DNA of 64,000 bases from Streptomyces sp. Ru72. GTDB taxonomy: Bacteria > Actinomycetota > Actinomycetes > Streptomycetales > Streptomycetaceae. The notes under the pieces were generated by a model, which saw nothing but the letters and a program-made list of their open reading frames with translations, did not search any database and was not told where the DNA came from. This document shows, piece after piece, positions 24,597 through 39,001 of this stretch (within the stretch, counting starts at the first letter, position 1; every line of letters starts with the position of its first letter). Location: assembly GCF_002920635.1 (NCBI RefSeq), contig NZ_PQSR01000007.1, positions 85,708 through 149,707 on the forward strand, given 5' to 3'. The position numbers and the translations under genes are program-made.

Positions 24597-24956
24597 GTGA
24601 ACGCGTATGCGCCCATCCTCGTACTGGGAGCCCTCGGGGCAGGCTTTGCGATCTTCTCCGTGGTCATGGCCACGCTGATCGGTCCGAAGCGGTACAACCG
24701 CGCCAAGCTCGAGGCCTACGAGTGCGGTATCGAGCCGACCCCCACGCCGGCCGGCGGCGGGCGCTTCCCGATCAAGTACTACCTGACGGCGATGCTCTTC
24801 ATCGTCTTCGACATCGAGATCGTCTTCCTCTACCCCTGGGCCGTCACCTTCGACGCCCTGGGGATCTTCGGGCTCGTGGAGATGCTGCTCTTCGTGCTCA
24901 CCGTCTTCGTCGCGTACGCGTACGTATGGCGGCGCGGCGGCCTGGAATGGGACTGA
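24597..24956 (+). CDS. nuoA: NADH-quinone oxidoreductase subunit A
   Basis: A 119-residue membrane subunit of complex I with three helices. The conserved loop [11 protein letters not shown] and the [13 protein letters not shown] helix are present. It helps form the quinone-entry region. GTG start with GAGGAGCG upstream. First of fourteen nuo genes in standard A-to-N order. Confidence 0.97.
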   Translation: MNAYAPILVLGALGAGFAIFSVVMATLIGPKRYNRAKLEAYECGIEPTPTPAGGGRFPIKYYLTAMLFIVFDIEIVFLYPWAVTFDALGIFGLVEMLLFVLTVFVAYAYVWRRGGLEWD

Positions 24957-24969
24957 GGGGCCTTACGTC

Positions 24970-25520
<551 letters not shown>

Positions 25521-25524
<4 letters not shown>

Positions 25525-26285
25525 CCGACGCGAACGGCACCCACGCGGCGAACGGCTCCGCGAACGGGGTCAACCCCGAGAAGGACCTCGGCGCCGCCAA
25601 CCTCCCCGGCCGGCGGGGCGAGGGCGGCGAGGAGATCCGCGTCCAGCGCGGCATGTTCGGGGCCGACAACGGCGGCGACACCTCCGGCTACGGCGGCCTG
25701 GTCCGCTCCATCCGCCTCCCGGGCGCGGCCACCCGCCCCTACGGTGGCTGGTTCGACGAGGTCGCCGACGAACTGGAGGGCGCCCTGGAGGAGCAGGGCC
25801 TCGTCCCCGAGAACGCCATCGAGAAGACCGTCGTCGACCGCGGCGAGCTGACGTTCCACATCGAACGCGAGTACCTTCTCGCCGTCGCCCAGACCCTGCG
25901 CGACGACCCGGCGCTCCGCTTCGAGCTGTGCACGGGTGTGAGCGGAGTGCACTACCCCGGCGACAAGGGGCGCGAGCTGCACGCCGTCTACCACCTGCGC
26001 TCGATCACCCACAACCGGCTGATCCGCCTGGAGGTCAGCGCCCCCGACGCCGACCCGCACATCCCGTCGCTCGTCTCCGTCTATCCCACGAACGACTGGC
26101 ACGAGCGCGAGACGTACGACTTCTTCGGCCTGGTCTTCGACGGCCACCCGGCGCTGACGCGGATCATGATGCCGGACGACTGGCAGGGCCATCCGCAGCG
26201 CAAGGACTACCCCCTCGGCGGCATCCCCGTCGAGTACAAGGGCGCCCAGATCCCGGCTCCGGACCAGCGGAGGTCGTACTCATGA
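25521..26285 (+). CDS. nuoC: NADH-quinone oxidoreductase subunit C
   Basis: A 254-residue 30-kDa-type subunit of the connecting arm, separate from NuoD. A variable N-terminal 60 residues precede the domain; the signature is [20 protein letters not shown], with RKDYPLGG at the end. It overlaps nuoB and nuoD by four bases each. Confidence 0.96.
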
Positions 26286-27613
26286 GCACGCACACCCCGT
26301 CGTCAGCCTCCGCGCGCGAGACCACCGAGGGCACCGTCTACACGGTCACCGGCGGTGACTGGGACGAGGTCGTCGAGTCCGTGTCCCGCGCCGACGACGA
26401 GCGCCTGATCGTCAACATGGGCCCGCAGCACCCGTCCACGCACGGCGTGCTGAGGCTCATCCTGGAGATCGAGGGCGAGACGGTCACCGAGGCCCGTTGC
26501 GGTATCGGCTACCTGCACACCGGCATCGAGAAGAACCTCGAGTACCGCACGTGGACGCAGGGCACCACGTTCGTGACGCGCATGGACTACCTGACGCCGT
26601 TCTTCAACGAGACGGCGTACTGCCTCGCTGTGGAGAAGCTCCTCGGCATCGAGGACCAGGTTCCCGACCGCGCCTCGGTCATCCGGGTGCTCCTGATGGA
26701 GCTGAACAGGCTCTCCTCCCACCTGGTGTGCATCGCCACCGGCGGCATGGAGCTCGGCGCCACCACGATCATGATCTACGGCTTCCGCGACCGGGAGATG
26801 ATCCTCGACATCTACGAGCTGATCACCGGCCTGCGGATGAACCACGCCTACGTCCGCCCCGGCGGACTCGCCCAGGACCTGCCGCCGGGCGCCGTGGACC
26901 AGATCCGCGAGTTCGTGAAGAAGATGAAGAAGAACTTCCCGGAGTACGACAAGCTCGCCACTGGGAACCCCATCTTCAAGGCCCGTATGCAGGACATCGG
27001 CTACCTGGACCTGGCCGGCTGCATGGCCCTGGGCGCAACCGGCCCGATCCTGCGCTCGGCCGGCCTGCCGCACGACCTGCGCAAGGCACAGCCCTACTGC
27101 GGCTACGAGACGTACGACTTCGACGTCCCGACCGCCGACACCTGCGACGCCTACGGACGCTTCCTCGTCCGCCTGGAGGAGATGCGCCAGTCGGTCAGGA
27201 TCATCGAGCAGTGCCTGGACCGGCTGCAGCCCGGCCCGGTCATGGTCGCCGACAAGAAGATCGCCTGGCCCGCCCAGCTCGCCCTGGGACCGGACGGGCT
27301 CGGCAACTCCCTGGACCACATCAAGAAGATCATGGGCACCTCGATGGAGGCCCTCATCCATCACTTCAAGCTGGTGACCGAGGGCTTCCGCGTCCCGCCG
27401 GGACAGGCGTACGCGGCGGTCGAGTCGCCCAAGGGCGAGCTCGGCGTGCACGTCGTGTCCGACGGCGGCACCCGCCCCTACCGGGTCCACTTCCGCGACC
27501 CGTCCTTCACCAACCTGCAGGCCATGGCGGCGATGTGCGAGGGCGGCCAGGTCGCCGACGTCATCGTCGCCGTCGCGTCCATCGACCCCGTGATGGGAGG
27601 CGTCGACCGGTGA
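26282..27613 (+). CDS. nuoD: NADH-quinone oxidoreductase subunit D
   Basis: A 443-residue 49-kDa-type subunit that forms the quinone pocket with NuoB. The [14 protein letters not shown] motif and the [16 protein letters not shown] segment supply pocket residues, and the C-terminus ends [11 protein letters not shown] as in the family. The first 35 residues are a non-conserved extension. The start is set at the ATG overlapping nuoC. Confidence 0.97.
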   Translation: MSTHTPSSASARETTEGTVYTVTGGDWDEVVESVSRADDERLIVNMGPQHPSTHGVLRLILEIEGETVTEARCGIGYLHTGIEKNLEYRTWTQGTTFVTRMDYLTPFFNETAYCLAVEKLLGIEDQVPDRASVIRVLLMELNRLSSHLVCIATGGMELGATTIMIYGFRDREMILDIYELITGLRMNHAYVRPGGLAQDLPPGAVDQIREFVKKMKKNFPEYDKLATGNPIFKARMQDIGYLDLAGCMALGATGPILRSAGLPHDLRKAQPYCGYETYDFDVPTADTCDAYGRFLVRLEEMRQSVRIIEQCLDRLQPGPVMVADKKIAWPAQLALGPDGLGNSLDHIKKIMGTSMEALIHHFKLVTEGFRVPPGQAYAAVESPKGELGVHVVSDGGTRPYRVHFRDPSFTNLQAMAAMCEGGQVADVIVAVASIDPVMGGVDR

Positions 27614-28485
27614 CCACCTCTTCTTCTCAGCGGGGCGTCAGCCTGGGCATGCCCGAACTGCCCGCGCCCGACTACCCGGACGACGTGCGGGCCCGGCTGG
27701 AGCGGGACGCGCACGAGATCATCGCCCGCTATCCGGACTCCCGGTCCGCCCTCCTGCCGCTGCTGCACCTGGTGCAGTCGGAGGAGGGCCATGTCACGCG
27801 TACCGGGATGCGGTTCTGCGCCGAGGTGCTGGGCCTGACCACAGCCGAGGTCAGCGCGGTCGCCACCTTCTACACCATGTACCGGCGGCGGCCCTCCGGT
27901 GACTACCAGGTGGGTGTCTGCACCAACACCCTGTGCGCCGTCATGGGCGGCGACGCCATCTTCGAGGCCCTCCAGGAGCACCTGGGCGTCGGCAACGGCG
28001 AGACCACCGACGACGGCAAGGTCACTCTGGAGCACATCGAGTGCAACGCGGCCTGCGACTTCGCGCCGGTCGTGATGGTCAACTGGGAGTTCTTCGACAA
28101 CCAGACCCCCGAGACGGCCAGGCGCCTCGTCGACGACCTGCGCGCGGGACGGCAGGTCGCTCCCACCCGCGGCGCCCCCCTGTGCACCTTCAAGGAGACC
28201 GCCCGGATGCTGGCCGGCTTCCCCGACGAACGGGACGGGGCCGTCGAGGCCACCGGCAGCGCGGGTCCGGCCTCCCTGGTCGGGCTGCGGCTGGCCAAGG
28301 GCGAGTCCCCCGCCGCGCGCGTGGTGCACCCACGGGACGGCGGGCCGCACGACGAGGCCGGGGACACGGCCGTGCACCAGCCGTCGCCGGCCGAGCACCT
28401 CAGCTCGCACGACGCGCCGCAGGACACATCGGCCTCCGACCCGGCCCACCCGGCCGGGCCCGTAGCCGACGAGGGAGGGCAGTGA
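27610..28485 (+). CDS. nuoE: NADH-quinone oxidoreductase subunit E, C-terminally extended
   Basis: A 291-residue subunit with a thioredoxin-like 2Fe-2S domain (cluster N1a). The ligands are Cys104, Cys109, Cys145 and Cys149. The conserved core ends near residue 205. The remaining 85 or so residues are low-complexity, rich in Ala, Pro, His and Asp, and not part of the family domain. GTG start overlapping nuoD. The stop overlaps the nuoF ATG by one base. Confidence 0.96.
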   Translation: MTTSSSQRGVSLGMPELPAPDYPDDVRARLERDAHEIIARYPDSRSALLPLLHLVQSEEGHVTRTGMRFCAEVLGLTTAEVSAVATFYTMYRRRPSGDYQVGVCTNTLCAVMGGDAIFEALQEHLGVGNGETTDDGKVTLEHIECNAACDFAPVVMVNWEFFDNQTPETARRLVDDLRAGRQVAPTRGAPLCTFKETARMLAGFPDERDGAVEATGSAGPASLVGLRLAKGESPAARVVHPRDGGPHDEAGDTAVHQPSPAEHLSSHDAPQDTSASDPAHPAGPVADEGGQ

Positions 28486-29834
28486 TGACCTTGGCACCCG
28501 AGCTCAACGAAACCAGCCCCGAGAAGCTGCTCGTGCCCGTGCTGTCGGCCTTCTGGGACGAGGAGAGGTCCTGGACGCTTGACGTCTACCGCAGGCACGA
28601 CGGCTACGAGGGGCTCCGCAAGGCGCTCGCCATGTCGCCGGACGAAGTGATCGCGTACGTCAAGGACTCCGGACTGCGCGGGCGCGGCGGCGCGGGGTTC
28701 CCCACGGGAATGAAGTGGCAGTTCATTCCCCAGGGTGACGGCAAGCCTCACTATCTGGTTGTCAACGCCGACGAATCGGAGCCCGGAACCTGCAAGGACA
28801 TCCCGCTCCTCTTCGCGAACCCGCACAGCCTCATCGAGGGCATCGTCATCGCGTGCTACGCCATCAGGTCCTCGCACGCCTTCATCTATCTGCGTGGTGA
28901 AGTCGTCCCCGTGCTGCGGCGGTTGCACTCGGCCGTGCGCGAGGCCTACGCGGCGGGCTACCTCGGCGAGAACATCCTGGGCAGCGGGCTCGATCTCGAT
29001 GTCACCGTGCACGCGGGCGCGGGCGCGTACATCTGCGGTGAGGAGACCGCACTGCTCGACTCGCTCGAAGGCCGCCGTGGTCAACCGCGGCTCCGTCCCC
29101 CCTTCCCCGCGGTCGCGGGCCTCTACGCGTGCCCGACTGTCGTGAACAACGTCGAGTCGATCGCGTCGGTTCCCGCGATCCTGAACCGGGGCAAGGAATG
29201 GTTCCGGTCGATGGGCAGCGACAAGTCGCCGGGCTTCACGCTGTACTCGCTCAGCGGCCATGTGGCCAACCCCGGCCAGTACGAGGCCCCGCTCGGCATC
29301 ACGTTGCGCCAGCTCCTCGACATGAGCGGCGGTATGCGGCCCGGCCACCGGCTGAAGTTCTGGACGCCGGGCGGCTCGTCCACACCGATGTTCACCGAGG
29401 AGCACCTCGACGTCGCGCTGGACTACGAGAACGTGGGCGCCGCCGGGTCCATGCTCGGCACCAAGGCCCTGCAGTGCTTCGACGAGACGACCTGCGTGGT
29501 GCGGGCCGTGACCCGCTGGACGGAGTTCTACGCCCACGAGTCCTGCGGCAAGTGCACGCCCTGCCGGGAGGGCACCTACTGGCTCGTGCAGCTGCTGCGG
29601 GACATCGAGGCGGGCAAGGGCGTCATGTCCGACCTCGACAAGCTCGCCGACATCGCCGACAACATCAACGGCAAGTCCTTCTGCGCCCTCGGCGACGGCG
29701 CCGCCTCGCCGATCTTCTCCTCCCTCAAGTACTTCCGCGAGGAGTACGAGGACCACATCACGGGCCGGGGCTGCCCCTTCGACCCGGCCAAGTCCACGGC
29801 CTGGGCGGACAAGCCCGCGGAGGTGAACGCATGA
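28485..29834 (+). CDS. nuoF: NADH-quinone oxidoreductase subunit F
   Basis: A 449-residue subunit that binds NADH, FMN and cluster N3. The NADH/FMN glycine motif [10 protein letters not shown] is at residues 66-75, the second motif is [16 protein letters not shown], and the cluster ligands lie in [13 protein letters not shown] and the later [10 protein letters not shown]. It is the entry point of electrons. A GTG one codon earlier is possible, but the ATG coupled to nuoE (TGATG) is preferred. Confidence 0.97.
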   Translation: MTLAPELNETSPEKLLVPVLSAFWDEERSWTLDVYRRHDGYEGLRKALAMSPDEVIAYVKDSGLRGRGGAGFPTGMKWQFIPQGDGKPHYLVVNADESEPGTCKDIPLLFANPHSLIEGIVIACYAIRSSHAFIYLRGEVVPVLRRLHSAVREAYAAGYLGENILGSGLDLDVTVHAGAGAYICGEETALLDSLEGRRGQPRLRPPFPAVAGLYACPTVVNNVESIASVPAILNRGKEWFRSMGSDKSPGFTLYSLSGHVANPGQYEAPLGITLRQLLDMSGGMRPGHRLKFWTPGGSSTPMFTEEHLDVALDYENVGAAGSMLGTKALQCFDETTCVVRAVTRWTEFYAHESCGKCTPCREGTYWLVQLLRDIEAGKGVMSDLDKLADIADNINGKSFCALGDGAASPIFSSLKYFREEYEDHITGRGCPFDPAKSTAWADKPAEVNA

Positions 29835-32335
29835 CTGTGACCACCAGCGCTCCCTCAGGCGGGGGAGAGGCGGCGGTCCCGCCGGAGGACCTCGTCACGC
29901 TGACGATCGACGGCGTCGAGATCAGCGTGCCCAAGGGCACCCTGGTCATCCGCGCCGCCGAGCAGCTCGGCATCGAGATCCCCCGCTTCTGCGACCACCC
30001 CCTGCTCGACCCGGCCGGCGCCTGCCGCCAGTGCATCGTCGAGGTCGAGGGCCAGCGCAAGCCCATGGCGTCCTGCACCATCACGTGCACGGACGGGATG
30101 GTCGTGAAGACGCACCTCACCTCGCCCGTCGCCGAGAAGGCCCAGAAGGGTGTGATGGAGCTCCTGCTCATCAACCACCCGCTGGACTGCCCCGTCTGCG
30201 ACAAGGGCGGCGAGTGCCCGCTGCAGAACCAGGCGATGTCGCACGGCAACGCCGAGTCCCGCTTCGACGGCAGGAAGCGGACGTACGAGAAGCCGGTCCC
30301 GATCTCCACGCAGGTGCTGCTCGACCGCGAGCGGTGCGTGCTGTGCGCCCGCTGCACCCGGTTCTCCAACCAGATCGCGGGCGACCCGATGATCGAGCTG
30401 CTGGAGCGGGGCGCACTGCAGCAGGTCGGCACCGGAGAGGGCGACCCCTTCGAGTCGTACTTCTCCGGGAACACCATCCAGATCTGCCCGGTCGGCGCGT
30501 TGACCTCGGCGGCGTACCGCTTCCGCTCCCGCCCCTTCGACCTGGTCTCGTCCCCCTCCGTATGCGAGCACTGCTCCGGGGGCTGCGCGACCCGCACCGA
30601 CCACCGGCGCGGCAAGGTCATGCGGCGGCTGGCCGCCTACGACCCCGAGGTCAACGAGGAGTGGATCTGCGACAAGGGGCGGTTCGCGTTCCGGTACGCG
30701 CAGATGAAGGACCGGCTCGATGTGCCGCTGGTGCGGCGCGAGAGCGGTGAGCTGGAGCCCGCGTCCTGGCCCGAGGCGCTCGACGTCGCCGCCCGGGGGC
30801 TGCTCGCCGCGCGGGGCCGGGCCGGAGTGCTCACCGGCGGCCGGCTCACCTTGGAGGACGCCTACGCGTACAGCAAGTTCGCGCGCGTGGCGCTCGACAC
30901 GAACGACATCGACTTCCGTGCGCGTGTGCTCAGCGGCGAGGAGGCCGACTTCCTGGCCGCCCGGATCGCCGGACGCGGCCGCGACCTCGACGGTACGGGC
31001 GTCACGTACACCTCCCTGGAGAAGGCGCCCGCCGTCCTGCTCGTCGGGTTCGAGTCCGAGGAGGAGGCGCCCGGCGTCTTCCTGCGGCTGCGCAAGGCGT
31101 GGCGCAAGCACGGTCAGCAGGTGTTCGCCCTCGCCACGCACGCCACCCGGGGCCTGGAGAAGGCCGGGGGGACCCTGCTGCCGGCCGCGCACGGGACCGA
31201 GACCGAGTGGCTGGACGCGCTGGCCGGACGGGTCGGACTGGAGGAGGACGGCGTACGTGCCGCGGAGGCGCTGCGCACCGAGGGCGCCGTGATCGTCGTC
31301 GGTGAACGCCTCGCCGCCGTGGCCGGCGGTCTCACCGCCGCCGTCCGCACCGCGGCCGCCACCGGCGCCCGGCTGGTGTGGATCCCGCGCCGGGCCGGGG
31401 AGCGCGGCGCGGTCGAGGCGGGCGCGCTGCCCTCGCTGCTGCCGGGCGGGCGTCCGGCCACCGACCCGCGCGCGCGGGAGGAGGTCGCCGCCGCCTGGGG
31501 CCTTGCCGACCTCCCGCACCGCTACGGCCGGGACACGGGCCAGATCGTCGAGGCCGCGGCCACCGGCGAACTGCGTGCCCTGGTCGTCGCCGGCGTCGAG
31601 GTCGCCGACCTGCCCGACCCGGCACGCGCGCGTGAGGCACTGTCCGAGGTGGACTTCCTGGTCTCCCTGGAACTGCGGCCCAGCGAGGTCACCGAACGCG
31701 CGGACGTGGTGCTGCCGGTCGCGGCGGTCGCCGAGAAGGCCGGCACGTTCCTCAACTGGGAGGGCAGGGCCCGCCTCTTCGAGGCCTCCCTCAAGCCCGA
31801 CCAGATGACCCGCCCGCTGATGCCGACCGACGCGCGCGTCCTGCAGATGCTCGCCGACGCGATGGACGTGCACCTGGGGCTGCCCGATCTGCGCACGATC
31901 CGCGTGGAGCTGGACCGCCTCGGCGCCTGGGACGGTCCGCGGGCCGCCAACCCCCTGGAGATCGGCGGACAGCTGCCCCGCCCGGCCGCCGGGGAGGCCG
32001 TGCTCGCAGGCCACCGGCTGCTGCTCGACCAGGGCCGCCTCCAGGACGGCGACGAGGCGCTGGCCGGCACGCGGCACGCGGCACGCGCGCGTGTGTCCGC
32101 CGCCACCGCCGCCGAGGCCGGCGTCAAGAACGGTGACCTGCTGGCCGTACGCGGGCCGTCCGGAACCGTCGAACTGCCGCTGCAGATCACCGAGATGCCC
32201 GACCGCGTGGTCTGGCTCCCGATGAACTCCACGGGCGGCGGCGTCCCCTCCGACACCGGGGCGCAGCCCGGCACCCTCGTCCGCATCGGCCCGGCGACGC
32301 CCGCCGCCGAAGCCCCCAAGGAGGTGGAGGCATGA
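29831..32335 (+). CDS. nuoG: NADH-quinone oxidoreductase subunit G
   Basis: An 834-residue iron-sulfur subunit. N-terminal ligands: 2Fe-2S cluster N1b at Cys54, Cys65, Cys68 and Cys82; His116-Cys120-Cys123-Cys129 for N5; CVLCARC with the distant CPVGA for N4. An extra CEHCSGGC...C set matches the off-pathway N7 cluster of some bacteria. The rest is a molybdopterin-oxidoreductase-like domain that no longer binds molybdenum. Confidence 0.96.
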   Translation: MTVTTSAPSGGGEAAVPPEDLVTLTIDGVEISVPKGTLVIRAAEQLGIEIPRFCDHPLLDPAGACRQCIVEVEGQRKPMASCTITCTDGMVVKTHLTSPVAEKAQKGVMELLLINHPLDCPVCDKGGECPLQNQAMSHGNAESRFDGRKRTYEKPVPISTQVLLDRERCVLCARCTRFSNQIAGDPMIELLERGALQQVGTGEGDPFESYFSGNTIQICPVGALTSAAYRFRSRPFDLVSSPSVCEHCSGGCATRTDHRRGKVMRRLAAYDPEVNEEWICDKGRFAFRYAQMKDRLDVPLVRRESGELEPASWPEALDVAARGLLAARGRAGVLTGGRLTLEDAYAYSKFARVALDTNDIDFRARVLSGEEADFLAARIAGRGRDLDGTGVTYTSLEKAPAVLLVGFESEEEAPGVFLRLRKAWRKHGQQVFALATHATRGLEKAGGTLLPAAHGTETEWLDALAGRVGLEEDGVRAAEALRTEGAVIVVGERLAAVAGGLTAAVRTAAATGARLVWIPRRAGERGAVEAGALPSLLPGGRPATDPRAREEVAAAWGLADLPHRYGRDTGQIVEAAATGELRALVVAGVEVADLPDPARAREALSEVDFLVSLELRPSEVTERADVVLPVAAVAEKAGTFLNWEGRARLFEASLKPDQMTRPLMPTDARVLQMLADAMDVHLGLPDLRTIRVELDRLGAWDGPRAANPLEIGGQLPRPAAGEAVLAGHRLLLDQGRLQDGDEALAGTRHAARARVSAATAAEAGVKNGDLLAVRGPSGTVELPLQITEMPDRVVWLPMNSTGGGVPSDTGAQPGTLVRIGPATPAAEAPKEVEA

Positions 32336-33696
32336 GCCCGTACCTCGCCGCTGAAGACCTCTCCATGTTCGGCCGCGACCCCTGGTGGCTGGTCGTCGTC
32401 AAGGCGGTGTTCTGCTTCGCCTTCCTGATGGTGACCGTGCTCTTCTCGATCGTCTGGGAGCGCAAGGTCGTCGCCTGGATGCAGCTGCGCATCGGCCCCA
32501 ACCGGCACGGCCCCTGGGGCATGCTCCAGTCGCTCGCCGACGGCGTGAAGCTGATGCTGAAGGAAGACCTCATCGTCAAGCGCGCGGACAAGGTGGTCTA
32601 CATCCTCGCGCCGATCGTCGCGGCCATCCCGGCCTTCATGGCGATCGCGGTGATCCCCTTCGGGCCCGCCGGAAACGAGATCTCGATCTTCGGCCATCGC
32701 ACCACGATGCAGCTCACCGACCTGCCGATCGCGATGCTCTACATCCTCGCGGTCGCGTCGGTCGGCATCTACGGCATCGTGCTGGCGGGCTGGAGCTCCG
32801 GCTCCACCTACCCGCTCCTGGGCGGCCTGCGCTCCTGCGCGCAGATGATCTCGTACGAGATCGCCATGGGCGCCGCCTTCGCCTCCGTGTTCCTCTACTC
32901 GGGGTCGATGTCGACGTCGAGGATCGTCGAGGCGCAGCACGACCGCTGGTACATCCTGCTGCTGCCGGTGTCCTTCATCATCTACATCGTCACGATGGTC
33001 GGCGAGACCAACCGCGCCCCCTTCGACATGCCGGAGTCCGAGGGCGACCTGGTGGGCGGCTTCAACACCGAGTACTCGTCGATCAAGTTCGCGATGTTCA
33101 TGCTCGCCGAGTACGTCAACATGGTGACGGTCTCGGCCGTGTCCACCACCCTCTTCCTGGGCGGCTGGCGCGCCCCGTGGCCGATCAGCACGTTCTGGGA
33201 GGGCGCGAACCACGGCTGGTGGCCGTTGCTCTGGTTCGTCATCAAGGTGCAGCTGCTGCTGTTCTTCTTCATCTGGCTGCGCGGCACGCTCCCGCGCGTC
33301 CGCTACGACCAGCTGATGAAGCTCGGCTGGAAGGTCCTCATCCCGGTCTCCGTGGTCTGGCTGATGCTCGTCGCGACCGTGAGGGCGCTTCGCAACGAGA
33401 ACTACGGTTTCGCCGACATCGCGCTGTACGTCGCGGGCGGAGTCCTCGCACTGCTCCTGGTGTCGTTCGTCATCGACATGTTCCGCGCGAAGGCCAAGGA
33501 GGCCGAGCAGCCCGCCGAGGAACCCGCCGCCTTCGACCCGATGGCCGGGGGATTCCCCGTGCCGCCGCTGCCGGGGCAGACGCTGCCGCCGGTGCCGAGG
33601 CGCCGCTCGCGCCGGGAGCGGGAGCTCATTGTCAGTGGTGGTCCCGACACTGTGAGTGACGGATCTTCGGATGGAAAGGAGGCGTCCGATGGCTGA
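32332..33696 (+). CDS. nuoH: NADH-quinone oxidoreductase subunit H, C-terminally extended
   Basis: A 454-residue membrane subunit with eight helices that shapes the quinone tunnel. Signatures are [21 protein letters not shown] and [25 protein letters not shown]. About 75 cytoplasmic residues beyond the last helix (rich in Pro, Arg and Ser) exceed the usual length of around 330-400. Its last eight bases overlap nuoI, whose Shine-Dalgarno AAAGGAGG lies inside this tail. Confidence 0.96.
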   Translation: MSPYLAAEDLSMFGRDPWWLVVVKAVFCFAFLMVTVLFSIVWERKVVAWMQLRIGPNRHGPWGMLQSLADGVKLMLKEDLIVKRADKVVYILAPIVAAIPAFMAIAVIPFGPAGNEISIFGHRTTMQLTDLPIAMLYILAVASVGIYGIVLAGWSSGSTYPLLGGLRSCAQMISYEIAMGAAFASVFLYSGSMSTSRIVEAQHDRWYILLLPVSFIIYIVTMVGETNRAPFDMPESEGDLVGGFNTEYSSIKFAMFMLAEYVNMVTVSAVSTTLFLGGWRAPWPISTFWEGANHGWWPLLWFVIKVQLLLFFFIWLRGTLPRVRYDQLMKLGWKVLIPVSVVWLMLVATVRALRNENYGFADIALYVAGGVLALLLVSFVIDMFRAKAKEAEQPAEEPAAFDPMAGGFPVPPLPGQTLPPVPRRRSRRERELIVSGGPDTVSDGSSDGKEASDG

Positions 33697-34330
33697 CGAG
33701 CCCAAGGACACCAAGCCGGGTCTCCAGAACCCGGTGGCCGGCTTCGGCGTGACCTTCAAGGCCATGTTCAAGAAGCGGCTCACCGAGCAGTACCCGGAGC
33801 AGAAGAAGACCACGGCTCCGCGGTTCCACGGCCGGCACCAGCTCAACCGCCATCCGGACGGCCTGGAGAAGTGCGTCGGCTGTGAACTGTGCGCCTGGGC
33901 GTGTCCCGCCGACGCGATCTACGTCGAGGGTGCGGACAACACGGACGAGGAGCGCTACTCCCCGGGCGAGCGGTACGGGCGGGTCTACCAGATCAACTAC
34001 GCCCGCTGCATCCTGTGCGGCCTGTGCATCGAGGCGTGCCCCACGCGCGCGCTGACGATGACCAACGAGTTCGAGCTGGCCGACTCCAGCCGCGCCAACC
34101 TCATCTACACCAAGGAGCAACTGCTCGCCGGCCTCGAAGAGGGCATGGTCGACACGCCCCACGCCATCTACCCGGGAATGGACGAGCAGGACTACTACCG
34201 GGGCCTGGTGACGGAGGCCGCGCCCGGCACGGTGCGCCAGGTCGCCGTCTCGAAGGGCGAGGTACCGCAGGAGGCCGTCTCCACCTTCGGCGAGGGCGAG
34301 CCGGCGTCGAAGAAGGTGATCGGCGGATGA
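33689..34330 (+). CDS. nuoI: NADH-quinone oxidoreductase subunit I
   Basis: A 213-residue ferredoxin-like subunit with clusters N6a and N6b. Ligands: Cys62, 65, 68 and 72 ([11 protein letters not shown]) and Cys107, 110, 113 and 117 ([11 protein letters not shown]). It passes electrons from NuoG to NuoB. The ATG at 33689 is preceded by AAAGGAGG; an upstream GTG frame is less likely. A C-terminal 40-residue tail is non-conserved. Confidence 0.96.
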   Translation: MADEPKDTKPGLQNPVAGFGVTFKAMFKKRLTEQYPEQKKTTAPRFHGRHQLNRHPDGLEKCVGCELCAWACPADAIYVEGADNTDEERYSPGERYGRVYQINYARCILCGLCIEACPTRALTMTNEFELADSSRANLIYTKEQLLAGLEEGMVDTPHAIYPGMDEQDYYRGLVTEAAPGTVRQVAVSKGEVPQEAVSTFGEGEPASKKVIGG

Positions 34331-35166
34331 CTGATCTCGCGGCCTACTCCACCTCCACCGGAGAGGCCTTCCAGTTCTGGGTCCTCGGCACCGTCGCGGT
34401 GCTCGGCGCCCTCGGCACCGTCTTCATGAAGAAGGCCGTGCACAGCGCGCTGTGCCTCGCGGGCACCATGATCGTCCTGGCGGTGTTCTACCTCGCCAAC
34501 GGCGCCTATTTCCTGGGGATCGTGCAGATCGTCGTCTACACCGGCGCGATCATGATGCTGTTCCTGTTCGTGGTGATGCTCGTCGGCGTCACCGCGGCGG
34601 ACTCCCTGAAGGAGACCATCAAGGGGCAGCGCTGGCTGGCCCTCCTGTGCGGGCTCGGCTTCGGCATCCTGCTGTTCGCGGGCATCGCCAACGCGTCCCT
34701 GAAGGACTTCGCCGGCACCGGCAAGGCGAACGCGGGCGGCAATGTGGAGGGTCTGGCGGCCCTCATCTTCACCAAGTACGTGTTCGCCTTCGAAATCACC
34801 GGTGCCCTGCTGATCACGGCCGCCGTCGGCGCCATGGTGCTCACCCACCGCGAGCGCACCGAGCGCGCCCGCACCCAGCGCGAACTCTCCGAGCAGCGCG
34901 TACGGGAGGGCAAGCACGTTCCGCCGCTGCCGGCCCCCGGCGTCTACGCCCGGCACAACGCGGTGGACATCGCGGGCCTCCTGCCGGACGGCACCCCGTC
35001 CGAGCTGACCGTCAACAAGACGCTGCGCGCCCGCGGGCAGATCCGTGACGTCTCCGAGGAGGCGATCAGCGATCTCAAGGCCCTGGAACAGCGCGCCGCC
35101 GAGCGCCTCGAGCGCACCGAGGAGAAGCGGCCGTCGCTCAAGAGGACCGAGGAGGCGTCGAAGTGA
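34327..35166 (+). CDS. nuoJ: NADH-quinone oxidoreductase subunit J, C-terminally extended
   Basis: A 279-residue membrane subunit with five helices (the third, [22 protein letters not shown], holds the pi-bulge). Residues from about 190 on form a long charged cytosolic tail containing many Arg and Glu. This is about 100 residues longer than Escherichia coli NuoJ. ATG start coupled to nuoI. Confidence 0.95.
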   Translation: MTDLAAYSTSTGEAFQFWVLGTVAVLGALGTVFMKKAVHSALCLAGTMIVLAVFYLANGAYFLGIVQIVVYTGAIMMLFLFVVMLVGVTAADSLKETIKGQRWLALLCGLGFGILLFAGIANASLKDFAGTGKANAGGNVEGLAALIFTKYVFAFEITGALLITAAVGAMVLTHRERTERARTQRELSEQRVREGKHVPPLPAPGVYARHNAVDIAGLLPDGTPSELTVNKTLRARGQIRDVSEEAISDLKALEQRAAERLERTEEKRPSLKRTEEASK

Positions 35167-35462
35167 ACCCGGTCAACTACCTGTATCTCGCGGCCCTGTT
35201 GTTCACGATCGGCGCCACCGGCGTACTGATCCGGCGCAACGCGATCGTGGTGTTCATGTGCATCGAGCTGATGCTCAACGCGTGCAACCTCGCGTTCGTC
35301 ACCTTCTCCCGGATGCACGGCAATCTCGACGGCCAGATCATCGCCTTCTTCACGATGGTCGTCGCCGCCGCGGAGGTCGTCGTCGGGCTCGCGATCATCG
35401 TGTCGCTGTTCCGTACCCGCCATTCGGCCTCGGTCGACGACGCCAGCCTGATGAAGCTGTAA
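35163..35462 (+). CDS. nuoK: NADH-quinone oxidoreductase subunit K
   Basis: A 99-residue three-helix subunit (MrpC-like) of the proton-pumping arm. Buried glutamates appear in [14 protein letters not shown] and in [16 protein letters not shown] start overlaps nuoJ by four bases. The C-terminus ends with DDASLMKL. Confidence 0.96.
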   Translation: MNPVNYLYLAALLFTIGATGVLIRRNAIVVFMCIELMLNACNLAFVTFSRMHGNLDGQIIAFFTMVVAAAEVVVGLAIIVSLFRTRHSASVDDASLMKL

Positions 35463-35477
35463 GGGGTCGGGAGAATC

Positions 35478-37424
<1,947 letters not shown>

Positions 37425-37429
37425 TAGCG

Positions 37430-39001
37430 ATGTCCTTTCCCCTGCTGACAGCGACGGCGGTGCTCCCGGCCGTGGGGGCGATCGCCACGGCCGCGGTCCC
37501 CGCCGCGCAGCGCACCGCCGCCAAGTGGCTGGCGCTGGTCGTCTCGCTCGCCACGCTCGCGCTCGCCGCGGTGATCGCGTTCCGCTTCGAACCGGGCGGC
37601 GCCCGGTACCAGTTCACCGAGTCCCACCCCTGGATCAAGGACTTCGGGGTGCGGTACGAGTTGGGCGTGGACGGCATCGCGGTGGCGCTCATCGCGCTGA
37701 CCGCGCTGCTGATCCCATTCGTGATCCTGGCGGGCTGGCACGACGCCGACCCGCTGGAGACCGGAAGCCGGCGCTGGCGGCCGACGCAGGGCTTCTTCGC
37801 CCTGATCCTGGCCGTCGAGGCGATGGTGATCATCTCGTTCGAGGCCACCGACGTCTTCGTCTTCTACATCTTCTTCGAAGCCATGCTCATCCCGATGTAC
37901 TTCCTCATCGGCGGCTTCGGGGACCGCGCCCACGAGCAGGGCGAGAAGGCGGCGTCCACGCAACGGTCGTACGCCGCCGTGAAGTTCCTCCTCTACAACC
38001 TGGCCGGCGGCCTGATCATGCTGGCCGCGGTGATCGGCCTGTATGTACAGGCGGGCAACTTCTCCCTCCCGGAGATCGTGCAGGCGCGGGCGAACGGCTC
38101 GCTGCACATGGCGACCAGCACCGAACGCTGGTTGTTCCTCGGTTTCTTCTTCGCCTTCGCGGTGAAGGCGCCGCTGTGGCCGCTGCACACCTGGCTGCCC
38201 AACGCCATGGGGGAGGCCACCGCCCCCGTCGCCGTGCTGATCACGGCGGTCGTCGACAAGGTGGGCACGTTCGCGATGCTGCGCTTCTGCCTCCAGCTGT
38301 TCCCGGAGGCGAGCAAGTGGGCGACACCGGTCATCCTCGTCCTGGCCCTGATCAGCATCCTGTACGGGGCGCTGCTCGCGGTCGGCCAGCGGGACATCAA
38401 GCGGCTGGTGGCCTACGCGTCGATCTCGCACTTCGGCTTCATCATCATGGGCATCTTCGCCATGACCAGCCAGGGCCAGTCCGGGGCGACTCTGTACATG
38501 GTCAACCACGGCATCTCGACGGCCGCCTGGATGCTGGTGGCGGGCTTCCTGATCTCGCGCCGCGGCTCGCGTCTGATCGCGGGGTACGGGGGCGTGCAGA
38601 AGGTGGCGCCGGTGCTCGCCGGCACGTTCCTGATCGGCGGCCTGGCGACGCTGTCCCTGCCGGGGCTCGCGCCGTTCGTGAGTGAGTTCCTGGTGCTGGT
38701 CGGCACGTTCACGCGCCATCCGGTGATCGGCATCATCGCCACCTTCGGCATCGTCCTCGCCGCGCTCTACACCCTCGTCCTGTACCAGCGGACGATGACG
38801 GGCCCGGTGAAGGCGGAGGTCGCGACGATGCCGGACCTGCGGGTCCGCGAGCTCGTGGTGGTCGTCCCGCTGATCGCGTTGCTGATCTTCCTGGGTGTCT
38901 ATCCGAAGCCGGTCACCGACCTGGTCAACCCGGCGGTCCAGCACACCATGTCCGACGTACACCAGACCGATCCCAAGCCCGCAGTGGAGGCGGCCAAGTG
39001 A
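37430..39001 (+). CDS. nuoM: NADH-quinone oxidoreductase subunit M
   Basis: A 523-residue antiporter-like subunit of about fourteen helices. It shows FYIFFEAMLIPMYFLIGGFG, PLHTWLPNAMGEATAPVAVL and the lysine-containing QRDIKRLVAYASISHFGFI. ATG start five bases after nuoL. It overlaps nuoN by four bases. Confidence 0.96.
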   Translation: MSFPLLTATAVLPAVGAIATAAVPAAQRTAAKWLALVVSLATLALAAVIAFRFEPGGARYQFTESHPWIKDFGVRYELGVDGIAVALIALTALLIPFVILAGWHDADPLETGSRRWRPTQGFFALILAVEAMVIISFEATDVFVFYIFFEAMLIPMYFLIGGFGDRAHEQGEKAASTQRSYAAVKFLLYNLAGGLIMLAAVIGLYVQAGNFSLPEIVQARANGSLHMATSTERWLFLGFFFAFAVKAPLWPLHTWLPNAMGEATAPVAVLITAVVDKVGTFAMLRFCLQLFPEASKWATPVILVLALISILYGALLAVGQRDIKRLVAYASISHFGFIIMGIFAMTSQGQSGATLYMVNHGISTAAWMLVAGFLISRRGSRLIAGYGGVQKVAPVLAGTFLIGGLATLSLPGLAPFVSEFLVLVGTFTRHPVIGIIATFGIVLAALYTLVLYQRTMTGPVKAEVATMPDLRVRELVVVVPLIALLIFLGVYPKPVTDLVNPAVQHTMSDVHQTDPKPAVEAAK

